Assembly: GCA_904394215.1 (NCBI GenBank)
Contig: CAJFNF010000046.1
Span: forward strand, 1-37,969
Length of the DNA: 37,969 nt
Source: an uncultured Faecalibacterium sp.
GTDB lineage: Bacteria > Bacillota > Clostridia > Oscillospirales > Ruminococcaceae
Reading direction: 5' to 3'
Part shown: positions 1 to 9,099 of the stretch, piece by piece
Numbering within the stretch: position 1 is the stretch's first letter
How the letters are laid out: each line of letters starts with the position of its first letter
Program-made: the position numbers and the translations under genes
Notes under the pieces: generated by a model
Told to the model about the DNA's origin: nothing
The model's database searches: none
The model's input: only the letters and a program-made list of their open reading frames with translations

Positions 1-195
1 ACTCTAAAACGGCGGCGGCATTTTTCTTAACGGCCTTTGAAACGCTGCTCTGATCCAAGACCAGCGCCAGCTGTACGCAGGCGCGAGACGTCCTGGGGGC
101 TCCGCTAACTTCTGTATAACTGCTACGCCTCACGGCGGATGCGGTGGCGGGAGGTTTATCTCTCGGCCTGGGGGAACATTTGAACCCACCCACCC
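1..195. repeat. R5 repeat, 3' part, cut by the window start
   Basis: This stretch matches 24430-24600 almost base for base at its start and remains similar to 2455-2630 and 16320-16474. It begins inside the R5 unit and runs to the usual junction with R1 (GAACCCACCCACCCGCCC). No open frame with coding character is present. The GCGCC and GGCGC arms around 66-92 form an imperfect version of the small hairpin seen in the other copies. Confidence 0.7.
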
Positions 196-204
196 GCCCC
201 TTTT

Positions 205-325
205 AGACCCTCTTGCGCTTAGCCGATTTTTGCGGCGCACCACGGCGGGTGCTTGCAAAAATCGGAGCGCTGCGCCAGCGGCTGCTCCCTGTTTCATCCA
301 CTGGACGCGGTCGCCGCCGCTGCCC
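205..325 (-). repeat. R2 structured repeat, copy 1
   Basis: The helices are seen directly. GCGCT (215-219) pairs with AGCGC (266-270). CCGATTTTTGC (223-233) pairs with GCAAAAATCGG (255-265). CAGCGGC (276-282) pairs with GCCGCTG (316-322). The copy lies downstream of the penicillin-binding protein gene, in the same orientation relative to that gene as the copies after groEL and dnaC. No coding potential is seen. Confidence 0.75.
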
Positions 326-515
326 CGCGGCTGCGCCGCCGCCCCCATACGGGGGCTCTGGGCCTCCGACTGCTCCTTCTAGGTTTACGCTGCAGGGGCT
401 TTCCGACTGCGGCAATGCCCATAAAAAAGATGGAGCAGTTTGCCGCCGATCCCCCGGAGGGGGATGTCGCGCAGCGACAGGGGGACACCGCTAAAAGGGC
501 GGGTGGGAGGGCATA
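326..515. repeat. R1-family foldback repeat, variant copy
   Basis: It holds the R1 hairpin CCCCCATACGGGGG near 340, the central GACTGCTCCTTCT block and the right-end block (GGGGGATG, GCGCAGCGAC, GGGGGACACC) ending in GGGCGGGTGGG. It sits between R2 copy 1 and the stop codon of the penicillin-binding protein gene. No gene is seen. Confidence 0.55.
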
Positions 516-518
516 AAA

Positions 519-2120
519 TCATTCCTCCAGCAGCCACAGGGCCTCGCAGACCTGGCCGAAGATGGCCGCACTGGAGCAGGCCGGGTCGGTCTGGCCGTCC
601 TGGAGCACCACCACCGTGTATTTGGGGTCGTCGGCGGGGCAGAAGCCCGCAAACCAAAGGTTCATTTTTTCCTGGCCGTCGGCGGTGAACTGCCCGGTCT
701 GGGCGGTGCCGGTCTTGCCGGCGGCGCTGCCGTGAACCGGGGCGCCCTCGTGGCCGGTGCCCTCGGTCACCACCCCCGCCAGCAGCTCCCACAGCCGCCG
801 GGCGGTCTGTTCCGAAAACACCCGCCGGGAGGTTCCTTCGGGGGCGGCCTCCACCAGCTGGCCGGTGGATTCATCCACCGTGCCCAGCACGAAGGTGGGG
901 GTCCGGTAGACCCCGCCGTCCGCCACTGCGTTCATCATGGCCGCCACCTGGAGCGGGGTGGCCAGCAGCTGCCCCTGGCCAAAACTGAAGTTGGCCAGCT
1001 GGCCGGGAGAATCCAGGGCGCTCCGTTCCGGCAGCACCCCCGCCGCCCCCCGGAGGCTCCCCGCCACGCTGACCGACTGGCCAAAGCCAAGGCTTTGGGC
1101 CGCTTCCAGCACCGCATCGGGCCCCAGGGCCTGGCCCAGCCGGATGAAATAGCCGTTGCAGCTCTTTTCCAGGGCGGCGGCCAGGTCCACCGTGCCGTGG
1201 GCGGTGCCCGACGCGCACCGGAACACCTGCCCATCCACGATGGTATAGCCGGGACAGTCCACCGTCAGGTCATCCAGCCCCGCCTCCATGGCGGCCGCCG
1301 CCAGCACCGGCTTGGACACCGACCCCACCGCGTAGGCCGCCAATGTCCGGTCCAGCAGGGGGCTGCCGGGGTCGTCCAGGCTGGCCGAGACGTCTTCGGG
1401 GTCATAGCCCGGCAGGCTGACGCTGGCCCGCACCTGGGCGGTGGCGGTGTCCAGAACCAGGATACAGCCGGTGGTGATGGTCTCGGCGGCCACCGCCTCC
1501 ACCGCCCGCTGGACCGGCCGGGAGATGGTGAGCCGCACCCCTGCGCCGTCGGTGACGGCGGCCTCATACACCGGCTGGGTGTCCTCCACCAGCCGCCCCT
1601 GGCCGGTGACGGCACAGGTGATGGTATCCCTGGGGCTGGTGCCGGCCAGCAGGTCATCCAGGGCGCCTTCCAGGCCGGCCACCCCCTTCCCTTCCCCGTC
1701 CAGGTAGCCGATCAGGTGCTGGCACAGGGGCACGGTGCAAGAGCGCCGGGGCACCCCATAGCAGTACAGCCCCAGGCCCGACACGTCCCGGCTGACTTCC
1801 AGCAGGAAGGGGGCGGCGGCGTTGCGCCGCTGGTACAGAACCCCCTGGCCGGCGGCGTCCGCCGCGTCATACAGCCGGACGTAGCTGCTCTCCCCCGGCA
1901 GGCAGAGGGCATACCAGGCGGTTTCGATCCCCGTCAGGGGGAGGCCGTCGCAGTCATAGAAGCCGCCCCGCCGGGCGGGCAGGGTCAGGGTGACGGTGCT
2001 CTGGCCCTGGGCCCGGGCGGCGTAGCCGGTATTGCTGGCGGTGAGGTAGAGCCGGCACAGCACCACCGCGAAGGCCAGCACCAGCGCCCCATACAGGGCC
2101 GCGATGCGGCGTGGGGGCAT
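519..2120 (-). CDS. Penicillin-binding protein, class B-like transpeptidase
   Basis: A 533-residue membrane-anchored D,D-transpeptidase that would cross-link peptidoglycan outside the membrane. One N-terminal hydrophobic segment (about residues 8-27) is followed by a dimerisation-like region and the transpeptidase domain. All three active-site motifs are visible: SVSK at 267-270 (serine nucleophile), SCN at 320-322 and KTGT at 469-472. The ATG at 2120 is preferred because AAAGGAG lies 8 nt upstream; an in-frame GTG at 2129 would overlap that ribosome site. At 533 residues it is shorter than most PBP2 or FtsI proteins and resembles the small FtsI/SpoVD-like transpeptidases of Clostridia. It stands alone, without division genes beside it, so the split between elongation, division and sporulation roles cannot be settled. 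Family assignment is firm, exact paralogue is not. Confidence 0.93.
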   Translation of the reverse strand: MPPRRIAALYGALVLAFAVVLCRLYLTASNTGYAARAQGQSTVTLTLPARRGGFYDCDGLPLTGIETAWYALCLPGESSYVRLYDAADAAGQGVLYQRRNAAAPFLLEVSRDVSGLGLYCYGVPRRSCTVPLCQHLIGYLDGEGKGVAGLEGALDDLLAGTSPRDTITCAVTGQGRLVEDTQPVYEAAVTDGAGVRLTISRPVQRAVEAVAAETITTGCILVLDTATAQVRASVSLPGYDPEDVSASLDDPGSPLLDRTLAAYAVGSVSKPVLAAAAMEAGLDDLTVDCPGYTIVDGQVFRCASGTAHGTVDLAAALEKSCNGYFIRLGQALGPDAVLEAAQSLGFGQSVSVAGSLRGAAGVLPERSALDSPGQLANFSFGQGQLLATPLQVAAMMNAVADGGVYRTPTFVLGTVDESTGQLVEAAPEGTSRRVFSEQTARRLWELLAGVVTEGTGHEGAPVHGSAAGKTGTAQTGQFTADGQEKMNLWFAGFCPADDPKYTVVVLQDGQTDPACSSAAIFGQVCEALWLLEE

Positions 2121-2200
2121 GGGGGTCACTCCTTTCGGTTTTCTGTTCCGGGGGAGTATGGGTCAGACTGGGGTAGGTTATGCGGGGGTCTATTGGCAGA

Positions 2201-2295
2201 GGGCGCAGTTTGTGGCTTAGAGCCCCCGTATGGGGGCAGCGGCGCAGCCGCGGGGGAACCTCTGTGGGCGGTGGGTGGGTTTAGATCATAAATAA
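2201..2295. repeat. R1 repeat, right half
   Basis: It contains AGAGCCCC, a CCCCCGTATGGGGG hairpin and the right terminal block GGGCGGTGGGTGGGTTTAG followed by ATCATAAATAAA. It abuts R5 with about 10 bp between, a junction repeated at 24195 and 36560. Confidence 0.65.
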
Positions 2296-2630
2296 AAGTC
2301 CCGGCTTTTGCCTCTAGCGCTGTCCGGCCCGTCCGGCCCGTCGGACGCTGCGCTTGGCCCAGAGGGGGAGGGAGGGTGTTTCGAATCCCCCTCCCTACCC
2401 CCTCTGGACTCCCTACCCTCCCGCAACGACCAGAGGAAACCTCTGGACTCACATCCTAAAACGGCGGCAGATGCATTTTTCTTAACGGTCTTTGACCGCC
2501 GCTCCGATTGTAGAAAAGCGCCAGCTGTGCGCTGGCGCGTGACTTCTAACGTCTGGGCAGACTGCTCTATTGTCTTTCACTCTCACGGCGGTTGTGCTGC
2601 CAAAAACTTTGCCGCTCGGCCTGGGGAACA
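2296..2630 (+). repeat. R5 hairpin-rich repeat, copy a
   Basis: About 330 bp repeated at 16171-16474 and 24202-24600 and partly at 1-195. Visible hairpins are CCAGAGGGGG with CCCCCTCTGG (an extended 18-19 bp stem), CCAGAGG-AAA-CCTCTGG, and GCGCCAGC-TGTGC-GCTGGCGC near 2520. No ribosome site or plausible gene is present. It lies between an R1 right half and a full R1 copy. Confidence 0.75.
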
Positions 2631-2860
2631 TTTGAACCCACCCACCCGCCCACAGAGGTAACCCCCGGCCTGCGGCCGCGCCCCTTGACAGGGGCTCTGA
2701 ACTTTTCACTGCTTCCTCTTTGGTTGGCTGTGCCGCAGCTACAAGGCCCCCGCAGCATAAACCCAGGAGGAGCAGTTTTCGGCTCAGAGCCCCACCGGGG
2801 CGGGCCCGCAGGGCCGGGGGAACATTAAATGGGAGGGGGGCGGGTTTAGATCATAAATAA
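2631..2860. repeat. R1 foldback repeat, full copy
   Basis: Terminal inverted repeats (GAACCCACCCACCCGCCC at the left, GGGCGGGTTTAGATC at the right) enclose a left arm ending CCCCTTGACAGGGGCTCT and a right arm beginning AGAGCCCC. The two halves are largely reverse complements, so the unit can fold back on itself. It has no transposase. Confidence 0.7.
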
Positions 2861-2865
2861 AAAAC

Positions 2866-2910
2866 AATACAAAACAAAAAGCCCCTGCTCCCAAAAACAG
2901 GAGCAGGGAC
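2866..2910 (-). terminator. Terminator for the groESL operon
   Basis: On the minus strand CCCTGCTCCTG, loop TTTTT and GGGAGCAGGGG are followed by CTTTTTGTTTTG: a strong intrinsic terminator. It lies about 240 nt after the groEL stop, with R2 and R3/R4 elements between. Confidence 0.85.
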
Positions 2911-2943
2911 TTGGTTTTTTAGATTGGGCGAGACGGAGCCTTC

Positions 2944-3044
2944 ACGGGTACTCGGGCGCAGCCCAAGCGCCGACTAAGATGCAGGGGTTTGCCGCCCTCT
3001 AGCCCTCACGTAAGCGCGGCCAGAGTGAATGGTACCCAGTGAAA
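2944..3044 (-). repeat. R3/R4 3'-UTR element, copy a
   Basis: Read on the minus strand it opens with CACTGGGTACC and closes with CGAGTACCCGTG, so GGGTAC pairs with GTACCC and CAC with GTG. It lies between groEL and its terminator. The closest copy is at 25146-25246 after prfB. Confidence 0.7.
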
Positions 3045-3126
3045 CCTCTTGCGCTTAGCCGATTTTTGCGGCGCGGGACAGCGCCTGCTTGCATGCCGCA
3101 GGCAGCGCTCGGTTCAGCTGCCTTTG
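3045..3126 (-). repeat. R2 structured repeat, copy 2, internally deleted
   Basis: It keeps TTGCGCTTAGCC and CCGATTTTTGC, but the matching GCAAAAATCGG arm is gone: the sequence jumps from GCTTGCA to the far GCAGGCAGCGCTCGG block. The long helix therefore cannot form here. Confidence 0.65.
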
Positions 3127-4797
<1,671 letters not shown>

Positions 4798-4853
4798 TTA
4801 TCTCTTCCAAAGCGGCTCGCCGCCGCGGTATGTCTTGCTTTTGGGGGGCCGGA

Positions 4854-5141
4854 TTACTCCTCCACGATGGCCAGGATGTCGCCCTGACGGACGATGGTGC
4901 ACTCCTCGCCGTCCACCTTCACATCGGTGCCGGAATACTTGCTGGTCAGGACCTTGTCGCCCACCTTAACGGTCATGGTGACTTCCTTGCCGTCCACCAT
5001 GCCGCCGGGGCCCACGGCCAGAACTTCGGCCACCTGGGGCTTCTCTTTGGCGCTGCCGGTCAGGATGATGCCGCTCTTGGTGGTCTCCTCGGCCTCCACA
5101 GTCTTGATCACAACACGGTCTGCAAGAGGAATAATCTTCAT
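4854..5141 (-). CDS. groES: Co-chaperonin GroES (10 kDa)
   Basis: A 95-residue heptameric lid of the GroEL chamber. The start MKIIPLADRVVIKTVEAEE and the mobile-loop segment TKSGIILTGSAKEKPQ that docks on GroEL are recognisable, and the length is standard. The gene opens the operon; AGGAGGG lies just before the ATG. Upstream on the same strand are a CIRCE operator and a sigma-A promoter, so heat-shock control by HrcA is expected. The leader of about 80 nt between CIRCE and the start carries a GC-rich stem near 5190-5216. Confidence 0.99.
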   Translation of the reverse strand: MKIIPLADRVVIKTVEAEETTKSGIILTGSAKEKPQVAEVLAVGPGGMVDGKEVTMTVKVGDKVLTSKYSGTDVKVDGEECTIVRQGDILAIVEE

Positions 5142-5219
5142 AAGTCTTGCCCTCCTATTTGAATCTAAATTGTAACATTGTCAGGGGGAAGGGCCCCGCC
5201 GGAGGGGGCGCCTTCTTGT

Positions 5220-5246
5220 TTAGCACTCCATTTCCCTGAGTGCTAA
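5220..5246 (-). promoter_or_regulatory. CIRCE operator (HrcA site)
   Basis: TTAGCACTC, a 9-nt spacer and GAGTGCTAA form a perfect CIRCE inverted repeat immediately downstream of the groES promoter -10 box. Confidence 0.97.
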
Positions 5247-5250
5247 GAGT

Positions 5251-5279
5251 ATTTTACTCATCTTGGAGGGAAAAATCAA
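5251..5279 (-). promoter_or_regulatory. groESL promoter
   Basis: Minus-strand TTGATT (-35) and TAAAAT (-10) lie 17 nt apart, with CIRCE starting 4 nt after the -10 box. Confidence 0.8.
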
Positions 5280-5321
5280 GGGGTTCCACCGATTTTTTTG
5301 TTAAGTTTTTATGACAAATTC

Positions 5322-5369
5322 AAAAGGCGGCCCCGCGCCGGGCAAAACCAGCGCAAAACCGCCCTTTTT
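5322..5369 (-). terminator. Probable terminator after the lipid kinase gene
   Basis: Minus-strand AAAAAGGGCGG at the stop codon pairs with CCGCCTTTT, with an inner GC-rich stem. It would separate the kinase transcript from groESL. Confidence 0.55.
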
Positions 5370-6343
5370 CACTTTGCCGCCCGGGCCCGCACCGCCGCCC
5401 GCCGCCGGAAGGCCGGCGCCGGCAGCACCACCCGGGCCGCCCCCGGCAGGACTTTGACCGTCAGCCTGTCCACCGGTGCGCACTCCCCGTCCGCCGTTGC
5501 GATGACGGGGCCCCGGCCGTCGGGGAAGGTGACGGCCAGCTCTTTGACCCGCCGGCAGATGAACCACCGGGCAAGCTCGGGGGCGATGGCCTCCCCTTCA
5601 AAATGCCGGCCCTGCTTGTAGCGGCCCAGCAGGCTGAGGATTTTCAGCCGGCCGGCCTTTTTCACCGCCACCAGGTCCAGCCAGCCGTCGTCGGGGCGGG
5701 CCAGGGGGGCCGCCCGGAAGCCGCCGCCGTAGTCCCGGGTGTTGCAGACAGCGCACAGGAGGATATCCTCTTCCAGCACTTCCCCGTCGGCCTCGAACCG
5801 GAACCGCCGGCCCAACGGCCCGCAGATCTGCCGCAAGGCCGACAGCAGATAGGCGGCCTCCCCGTGGAACAGGGGGTTATGGCGGTAGGCCGCGGCGCCG
5901 CTGGCCACCTGGGCGTCCAGGCCGGCGGCACACACCGCCGCCGACAGGCCCAGGCTGGTGTCCATCAGGTCGATGGTGACCGTCCCGCCCGCCAGCTGGG
6001 CGTCCAGGTCCAGGAACTCTTCCTTGGTGCCGAAGGTGCGGAGGAAGTCGTTGCCGCTGCCGGCGGGGATGCAGCCCACCGCCGCATTGGGATAACCATA
6101 GGCCCCGGTGAGCACCTCATTGAAGGTGCCGTCGCCGCCGGCGGCAAACAAGGTCACGGGGCCCCCGGCAGCGGCGGCCCGGCGGGCCAGCTCTTTGGCG
6201 TGGCCCTTATATTCGGTGCGGCGGATCTCCCAGTCCGGCGCCGGGATCCCGGCCCGGGCCAGGGCGGCACGGGCGGCGGCTTCCAGTTCTTTGGTGCTGT
6301 CCTGGCGGCCGGCGGCGGGGTTGAGCAAAAACAGATAGCGCAT
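5369..6343 (-). CDS. Diacylglycerol kinase-family lipid kinase
   Basis: A 324-residue cytoplasmic or membrane-associated kinase of the DagK/YegS family, expected to phosphorylate diacylglycerol or a related lipid and so recycle lipid headgroup-transfer products. The nucleotide-binding block GGDGTFNEV is at residues 69-77 and PAGSGNDF at 93-100. The N-terminus MRYLFLLNPAAGR matches the typical family start. ATG at 6343 is chosen because GGGAGGGG sits just upstream; a GTG five codons earlier has no ribosome site. The tail is rich in Arg and Ala. It is monocistronic, with its own promoter and terminator, followed on the same strand by groESL. The exact lipid substrate cannot be read from sequence. 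Confidence 0.93.
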   Translation of the reverse strand: MRYLFLLNPAAGRQDSTKELEAAARAALARAGIPAPDWEIRRTEYKGHAKELARRAAAAGGPVTLFAAGGDGTFNEVLTGAYGYPNAAVGCIPAGSGNDFLRTFGTKEEFLDLDAQLAGGTVTIDLMDTSLGLSAAVCAAGLDAQVASGAAAYRHNPLFHGEAAYLLSALRQICGPLGRRFRFEADGEVLEEDILLCAVCNTRDYGGGFRAAPLARPDDGWLDLVAVKKAGRLKILSLLGRYKQGRHFEGEAIAPELARWFICRRVKELAVTFPDGRGPVIATADGECAPVDRLTVKVLPGAARVVLPAPAFRRRAAVRARAAK

Positions 6344-6373
6344 GGGCGCCCCTCCCACTTTTAAGATGGTTTC

Positions 6374-6402
6374 AGTATACCGTTTTGGTTATAAGTTGTC
6401 CA
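6374..6402 (-). promoter_or_regulatory. Lipid kinase promoter
   Basis: Minus-strand TGGACA and TATACT are separated by 17 nt, about 30 nt upstream of the ATG. Confidence 0.7.
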
Positions 6403-6430
6403 GTCTGCCCGGCCCGGGGGGTGATTTTTT

Positions 6431-6590
6431 AGATTAATGATCTAAACCCACCCCCCTCCCTTTATATGTAACCCCAGCCCTGCGGGCTCGCCCCTTGACA
6501 GGGGCTCTAAACCACAGACTGCTCCTTCTTCTTTTGGGTTTGCCGGAGCTTTCAGGCGGCGGGCATTTTAAAATAAAAAGAGCTATTATT
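6431..6590. repeat. R1 repeat, left part
   Basis: It begins GATCTAAACCCACCC and carries CCCCTTGACAGGGGCTCT and ACTGCTCCTTCT, then loses similarity before the lipoprotein promoter. The right arm is missing. Confidence 0.6.
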
Positions 6591-6612
6591 AGAATCTTTC
6601 ACAAAGTTAAAT

Positions 6613-6663
6613 GTCATACTTTACAAAAAAAGATTGCCACACAGCCCACCGATTTGGTATAAT
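6613..6663 (+). promoter_or_regulatory. Promoter of lipoprotein 1 with shared upstream motif
   Basis: TTGCCA (6634-6639) and TATAAT (6658-6663), 18 nt apart, with an extended -10 (TGG before TATAAT). GTCATACTT at 6613-6621 recurs about 12 nt upstream of the -35 box in all three lipoprotein genes. Confidence 0.85.
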
Positions 6664-6681
6664 AAACCAAACGCAACCACC

Positions 6682-6696
6682 CGGGCCCACGGCCCG
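6682..6696 (+). promoter_or_regulatory. 5'-UTR hairpin before the ribosome site
   Basis: CGGGCC-CAC-GGCCCG is a perfect 6-bp stem with a 3-nt loop, ending 5 nt before GGAAGGAGG. The same hairpin, with loop CAC or CCC, precedes all three lipoprotein genes. Confidence 0.6.
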
Positions 6697-6715
6697 CACT
6701 GGAAGGAGGAACATC

Positions 6716-8623
6716 ATGCGAAGAAAAATTCTTGCCCTGCTGCTGGCAGCGGCCATGGCCATCAGTTTGCTGGCGGGCTGCGGCGGCGGCAAAGCGCTGT
6801 CCCAGGTGATTGTTGACCTGCTGGACAACCTGTACAGCAATGTTTCGGTGGAGGCGGACAGTGACCTCACCGCCGCCCTGAAACAGGCTGCGGCTGAGGG
6901 CGGCACCGAGGAGGAAATCCTCTCCCGGATGATCGAGATTCTCAACCACAAGGGCGGCAGCATCGCCTTTACCCGGCTGGGCAACGGCCAGCAGGGTGAT
7001 CACGCGGTGACCCTGTACTTCCAGACCGGCACCGACCCCGACGCCGCGGCCCGCAACGCCCTGGCCCAGTGGGCCGGCACCCTTGGCACTCTGCCCGACG
7101 ACGGCAGCTACCAGGCCGATGTCGCCATGATCGAGTCCGAAAACGGCTACTACATCGCGCTGGACGTGGAAGTGCTCAAGGCGGGCAAACCGGACAAGCC
7201 GGACAAGGATGATGATGACAACCAAGACGACGGCCTCATCCACGCCGACGGCATGGCCTATGATCCGGCAAACAAATCTGCCACCATTTCGGGCGAAAAC
7301 GGCCTGACCTCTTTGGTTGAAACCCTGCAAAAGGTTGCAGACGAATCCGACACTACGCTTGCTGAAGCCATCGGGGAAACCAATATTACCCTGACGTCGA
7401 GTACAACCCTGCCTGCGGACTGGCCCTATGAAGCAACATACGAAGCAACCTTTGACGGCGGGAACAACATCGTCAGCGGTGTAAAAGCCGCAGATGAGAC
7501 TGGTTACAACGCTATGTTTGCCCGGCTTAACGGCACAGTTAAAAATGTGCAGTTTGAGGATGTTGAGATCAGCGGCGGTGATTTTAATGGTGCGGTCGCA
7601 GGATACAACATCGACGGCACAGTCGAAAACTGCGCGGTTCTGTCCGGCACCATCTCTGGTGATAATTCTGTCGGCGGCCTGGTGGGCTACAACACAGGAA
7701 CCATCACCGGGTGCGAATCTGCGGCAATCGTCAACGGTTCGGCGGGGAATACCGGTGGAATAGCCGGCTACAATGCAGGGACTATTTCTGACAGCACCAA
7801 CACCGGCAACGTAGACAGTGCTGGCTGGTTCGTTGGCGGCATTGTTGGGTTGAATGCGGATGGCAGCTCAATCTCCGGGTGTAATGCTTCCGGTGACGTC
7901 ACTGCCGAACAGGAAGAAGTCGGCGGCATCGTGGGCCGTAATAACGGTACGATTCGCAATTCGTCCTTTACTGGCAATAAAGTCCAGGGCGCATACACTG
8001 TAGGAGGTATCGTTGGCTCCAATACTCTGGAAGATGGTATGGCCAACAGTGTTATCGTGGAGGCTTGCCATTCAACTGGCGTCGTTATTAGCAACGGGAT
8101 GGACGCTGGCGGTATCGCTGGAAAGAATATGTCTGCCAGCGTGATTGCGTGCTATTCAACAGCAGATGTTCAAGGCAGTGAATATAACATTGGCGGTGTG
8201 GTCGGGACGAATGGCCAGATCTATGGTTCAACTGTCCTTGGTGTTATTGATACTTGCTATGCAACTGGTAATATAACAGGTGGAACATTTGTTGGCGGTG
8301 TGGCAGGAAGAAATGGTCACTCCAATGATAACGAGGCCAGTGTGAACGCATGTTATGCCACCGGTTCTGTAAGTGGAACAACAACCGGCGGTGTGATAGG
8401 CTCTAACCAAACTTTAAATGTAGTTACTTATTGTTACTGGCAAAATAATGCTGCAAACGGCATTGGAAAAGATGGAGCATATGAAGGCTCGCCTTCCGAT
8501 AGAGGATCTACGAGAGTTGACGATCTTACTACCTGGGAAGCTGCCACCCATGTAATGAACCAGAATTCCAAATCCAGTATTAAGTTCGTGTATTCTGACG
8601 GCGCACCCACCTTGCCGATATAA
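6716..8623 (+). CDS. Secreted lipoprotein 1 with GLUG repeats
   Basis: A 635-residue predicted surface lipoprotein. The signal peptide MRRKILALLLAAAMAISLLA ends in a lipobox (LLAGC), so Cys22 would be lipidated. Residues of about 25-155 form a domain shared with the lipoproteins at 16819 and 27594. An acidic linker (KPDKPDKDDDD) follows, then about 12 GLUG-type beta-repeats of the form GGIVGYNxGTI between roughly residues 275 and 605. GLUG repeats occur in adhesins and other large surface proteins; no enzyme motif is seen. GGAAGGAGG before the ATG at 6716 fixes the start. Base composition changes within the gene: the last 500 bp are clearly richer in A and T than the N-terminal part, which suggests that the C-terminal repeat region has a different origin. 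Promoter, leader and terminator are shared with the two paralogues. The ligand or function is unknown. Confidence 0.9.
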   Translation: MRRKILALLLAAAMAISLLAGCGGGKALSQVIVDLLDNLYSNVSVEADSDLTAALKQAAAEGGTEEEILSRMIEILNHKGGSIAFTRLGNGQQGDHAVTLYFQTGTDPDAAARNALAQWAGTLGTLPDDGSYQADVAMIESENGYYIALDVEVLKAGKPDKPDKDDDDNQDDGLIHADGMAYDPANKSATISGENGLTSLVETLQKVADESDTTLAEAIGETNITLTSSTTLPADWPYEATYEATFDGGNNIVSGVKAADETGYNAMFARLNGTVKNVQFEDVEISGGDFNGAVAGYNIDGTVENCAVLSGTISGDNSVGGLVGYNTGTITGCESAAIVNGSAGNTGGIAGYNAGTISDSTNTGNVDSAGWFVGGIVGLNADGSSISGCNASGDVTAEQEEVGGIVGRNNGTIRNSSFTGNKVQGAYTVGGIVGSNTLEDGMANSVIVEACHSTGVVISNGMDAGGIAGKNMSASVIACYSTADVQGSEYNIGGVVGTNGQIYGSTVLGVIDTCYATGNITGGTFVGGVAGRNGHSNDNEASVNACYATGSVSGTTTGGVIGSNQTLNVVTYCYWQNNAANGIGKDGAYEGSPSDRGSTRVDDLTTWEAATHVMNQNSKSSIKFVYSDGAPTLPI

Positions 8624-8630
8624 CCCCCTT

Positions 8631-8666
8631 CCCCCTGCCTCCCCGCGAGGCGGGGGGATTTGTTTT
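8631..8666 (+). terminator. Terminator of lipoprotein 1
   Basis: CCCCCTGCCTC pairs with GAGGCGGGGGG (one G-T pair), followed by ATTTGTTTTGTTT. Near-identical terminators end the other two lipoprotein genes. Confidence 0.9.
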
Positions 8667-8670
8667 GTTT

Positions 8671-8900
8671 ATTTATGATCTAAACCCACCCGCCGCCCAT
8701 AGCGGTGCCCCCTGCGGCCTGCGGCCGCGCCCCCCTGTGGGGGGCTCGCTGCCGGGGGGGCTGCTCCCTCTTTTTTCAGGTGTGCCGCAGCGTAAGCCCA
8801 GAAGGAGCAGCCACGGGCCAGCTCCCCCCGAAGGGGGGATGCCGCGCAGCGGCAGGGGGGGACACCGATAAAGGGCGGTGGGTGGGTTTAGATCATAAAT
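8671..8900. repeat. R1 foldback repeat, best complete copy
   Basis: A 230-bp unit whose 28-bp terminal inverted repeats (8671-8698 and 8873-8900) match at 27 of 28 positions by eye. Inner arms also pair, including CCCCCCTGTGGGGGG near 8730 and the CTGCTCCCT and GAAGGAGCAG blocks. It has no coding capacity. It sits exactly between the T-run of the lipoprotein terminator and that of the Clp terminator on the other strand. Confidence 0.75.
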
Positions 8901-8910
8901 CAAACCTGGG

Positions 8911-8953
8911 CAAAAACAAAAATCCCCGCTCCCCCAAAACAAGGAGCAGGGAT
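8911..8953 (-). terminator. Terminator of the Clp ATPase gene
   Basis: Minus-strand CCCTGCTCCTTG, loop and GGGGGAGCGGGG are followed by ATTTTTGTTTTTG. Confidence 0.8.
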
Positions 8954-8965
8954 ACTGTGAAACTT

Positions 8966-9062
8966 TGGGCTCACAGGGCCGCAGGCCGGGAGCCTGGGAA
9001 AGAGCGCAGGAGTCTGCCGCCGGCAGGGCCTTGGGAAGCCCAGGCCGTCGGTGGTACCAGGT
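8966..9062 (-). repeat. R3/R4 3'-UTR element, copy b
   Basis: A member of the family at 13614 and 36773, sharing ACAGGGCCGCAGGCCGGGAG and TGCCGCCGGCAGG. It lies between the Clp stop-codon stem-loop and the Clp terminator. Confidence 0.65.
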
Positions 9063-9075
9063 GAAAAGTTTTTTG

Positions 9076-9099
9076 CCTACTTTTTTTCAAAAAAGTAGG
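9076..9099 (-). terminator. A/T-rich stem-loop just after the Clp stop codon
   Basis: CCTACTTTTTTT and AAAAAAGTAGG form a long stem directly beside the stop codon. The same stem recurs at 36884-36908, without a gene, next to another copy of the R3/R4 element. Confidence 0.5.

Noticed and set aside
732..2291. Long plus-strand open frame opposite the penicillin-binding protein gene
   Set aside because: It is the shadow of a high-GC gene: Gly-, Gln-, His- and Arg-rich, with no ribosome site, and the real gene has all catalytic motifs.
2360..2420. T-arm-like GTTTCGAATCC in R5, suggesting a tRNA
   Set aside because: No acceptor, D or anticodon arms fit around it; it is only the loop of the long CCAGAGGGGG stem.
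2680..2700. TTGACA in every R1 copy as a promoter -35 box
   Set aside because: It is the loop of the CCCC...GGGG hairpin, and no -10 box occurs at the right distance in the copies checked.
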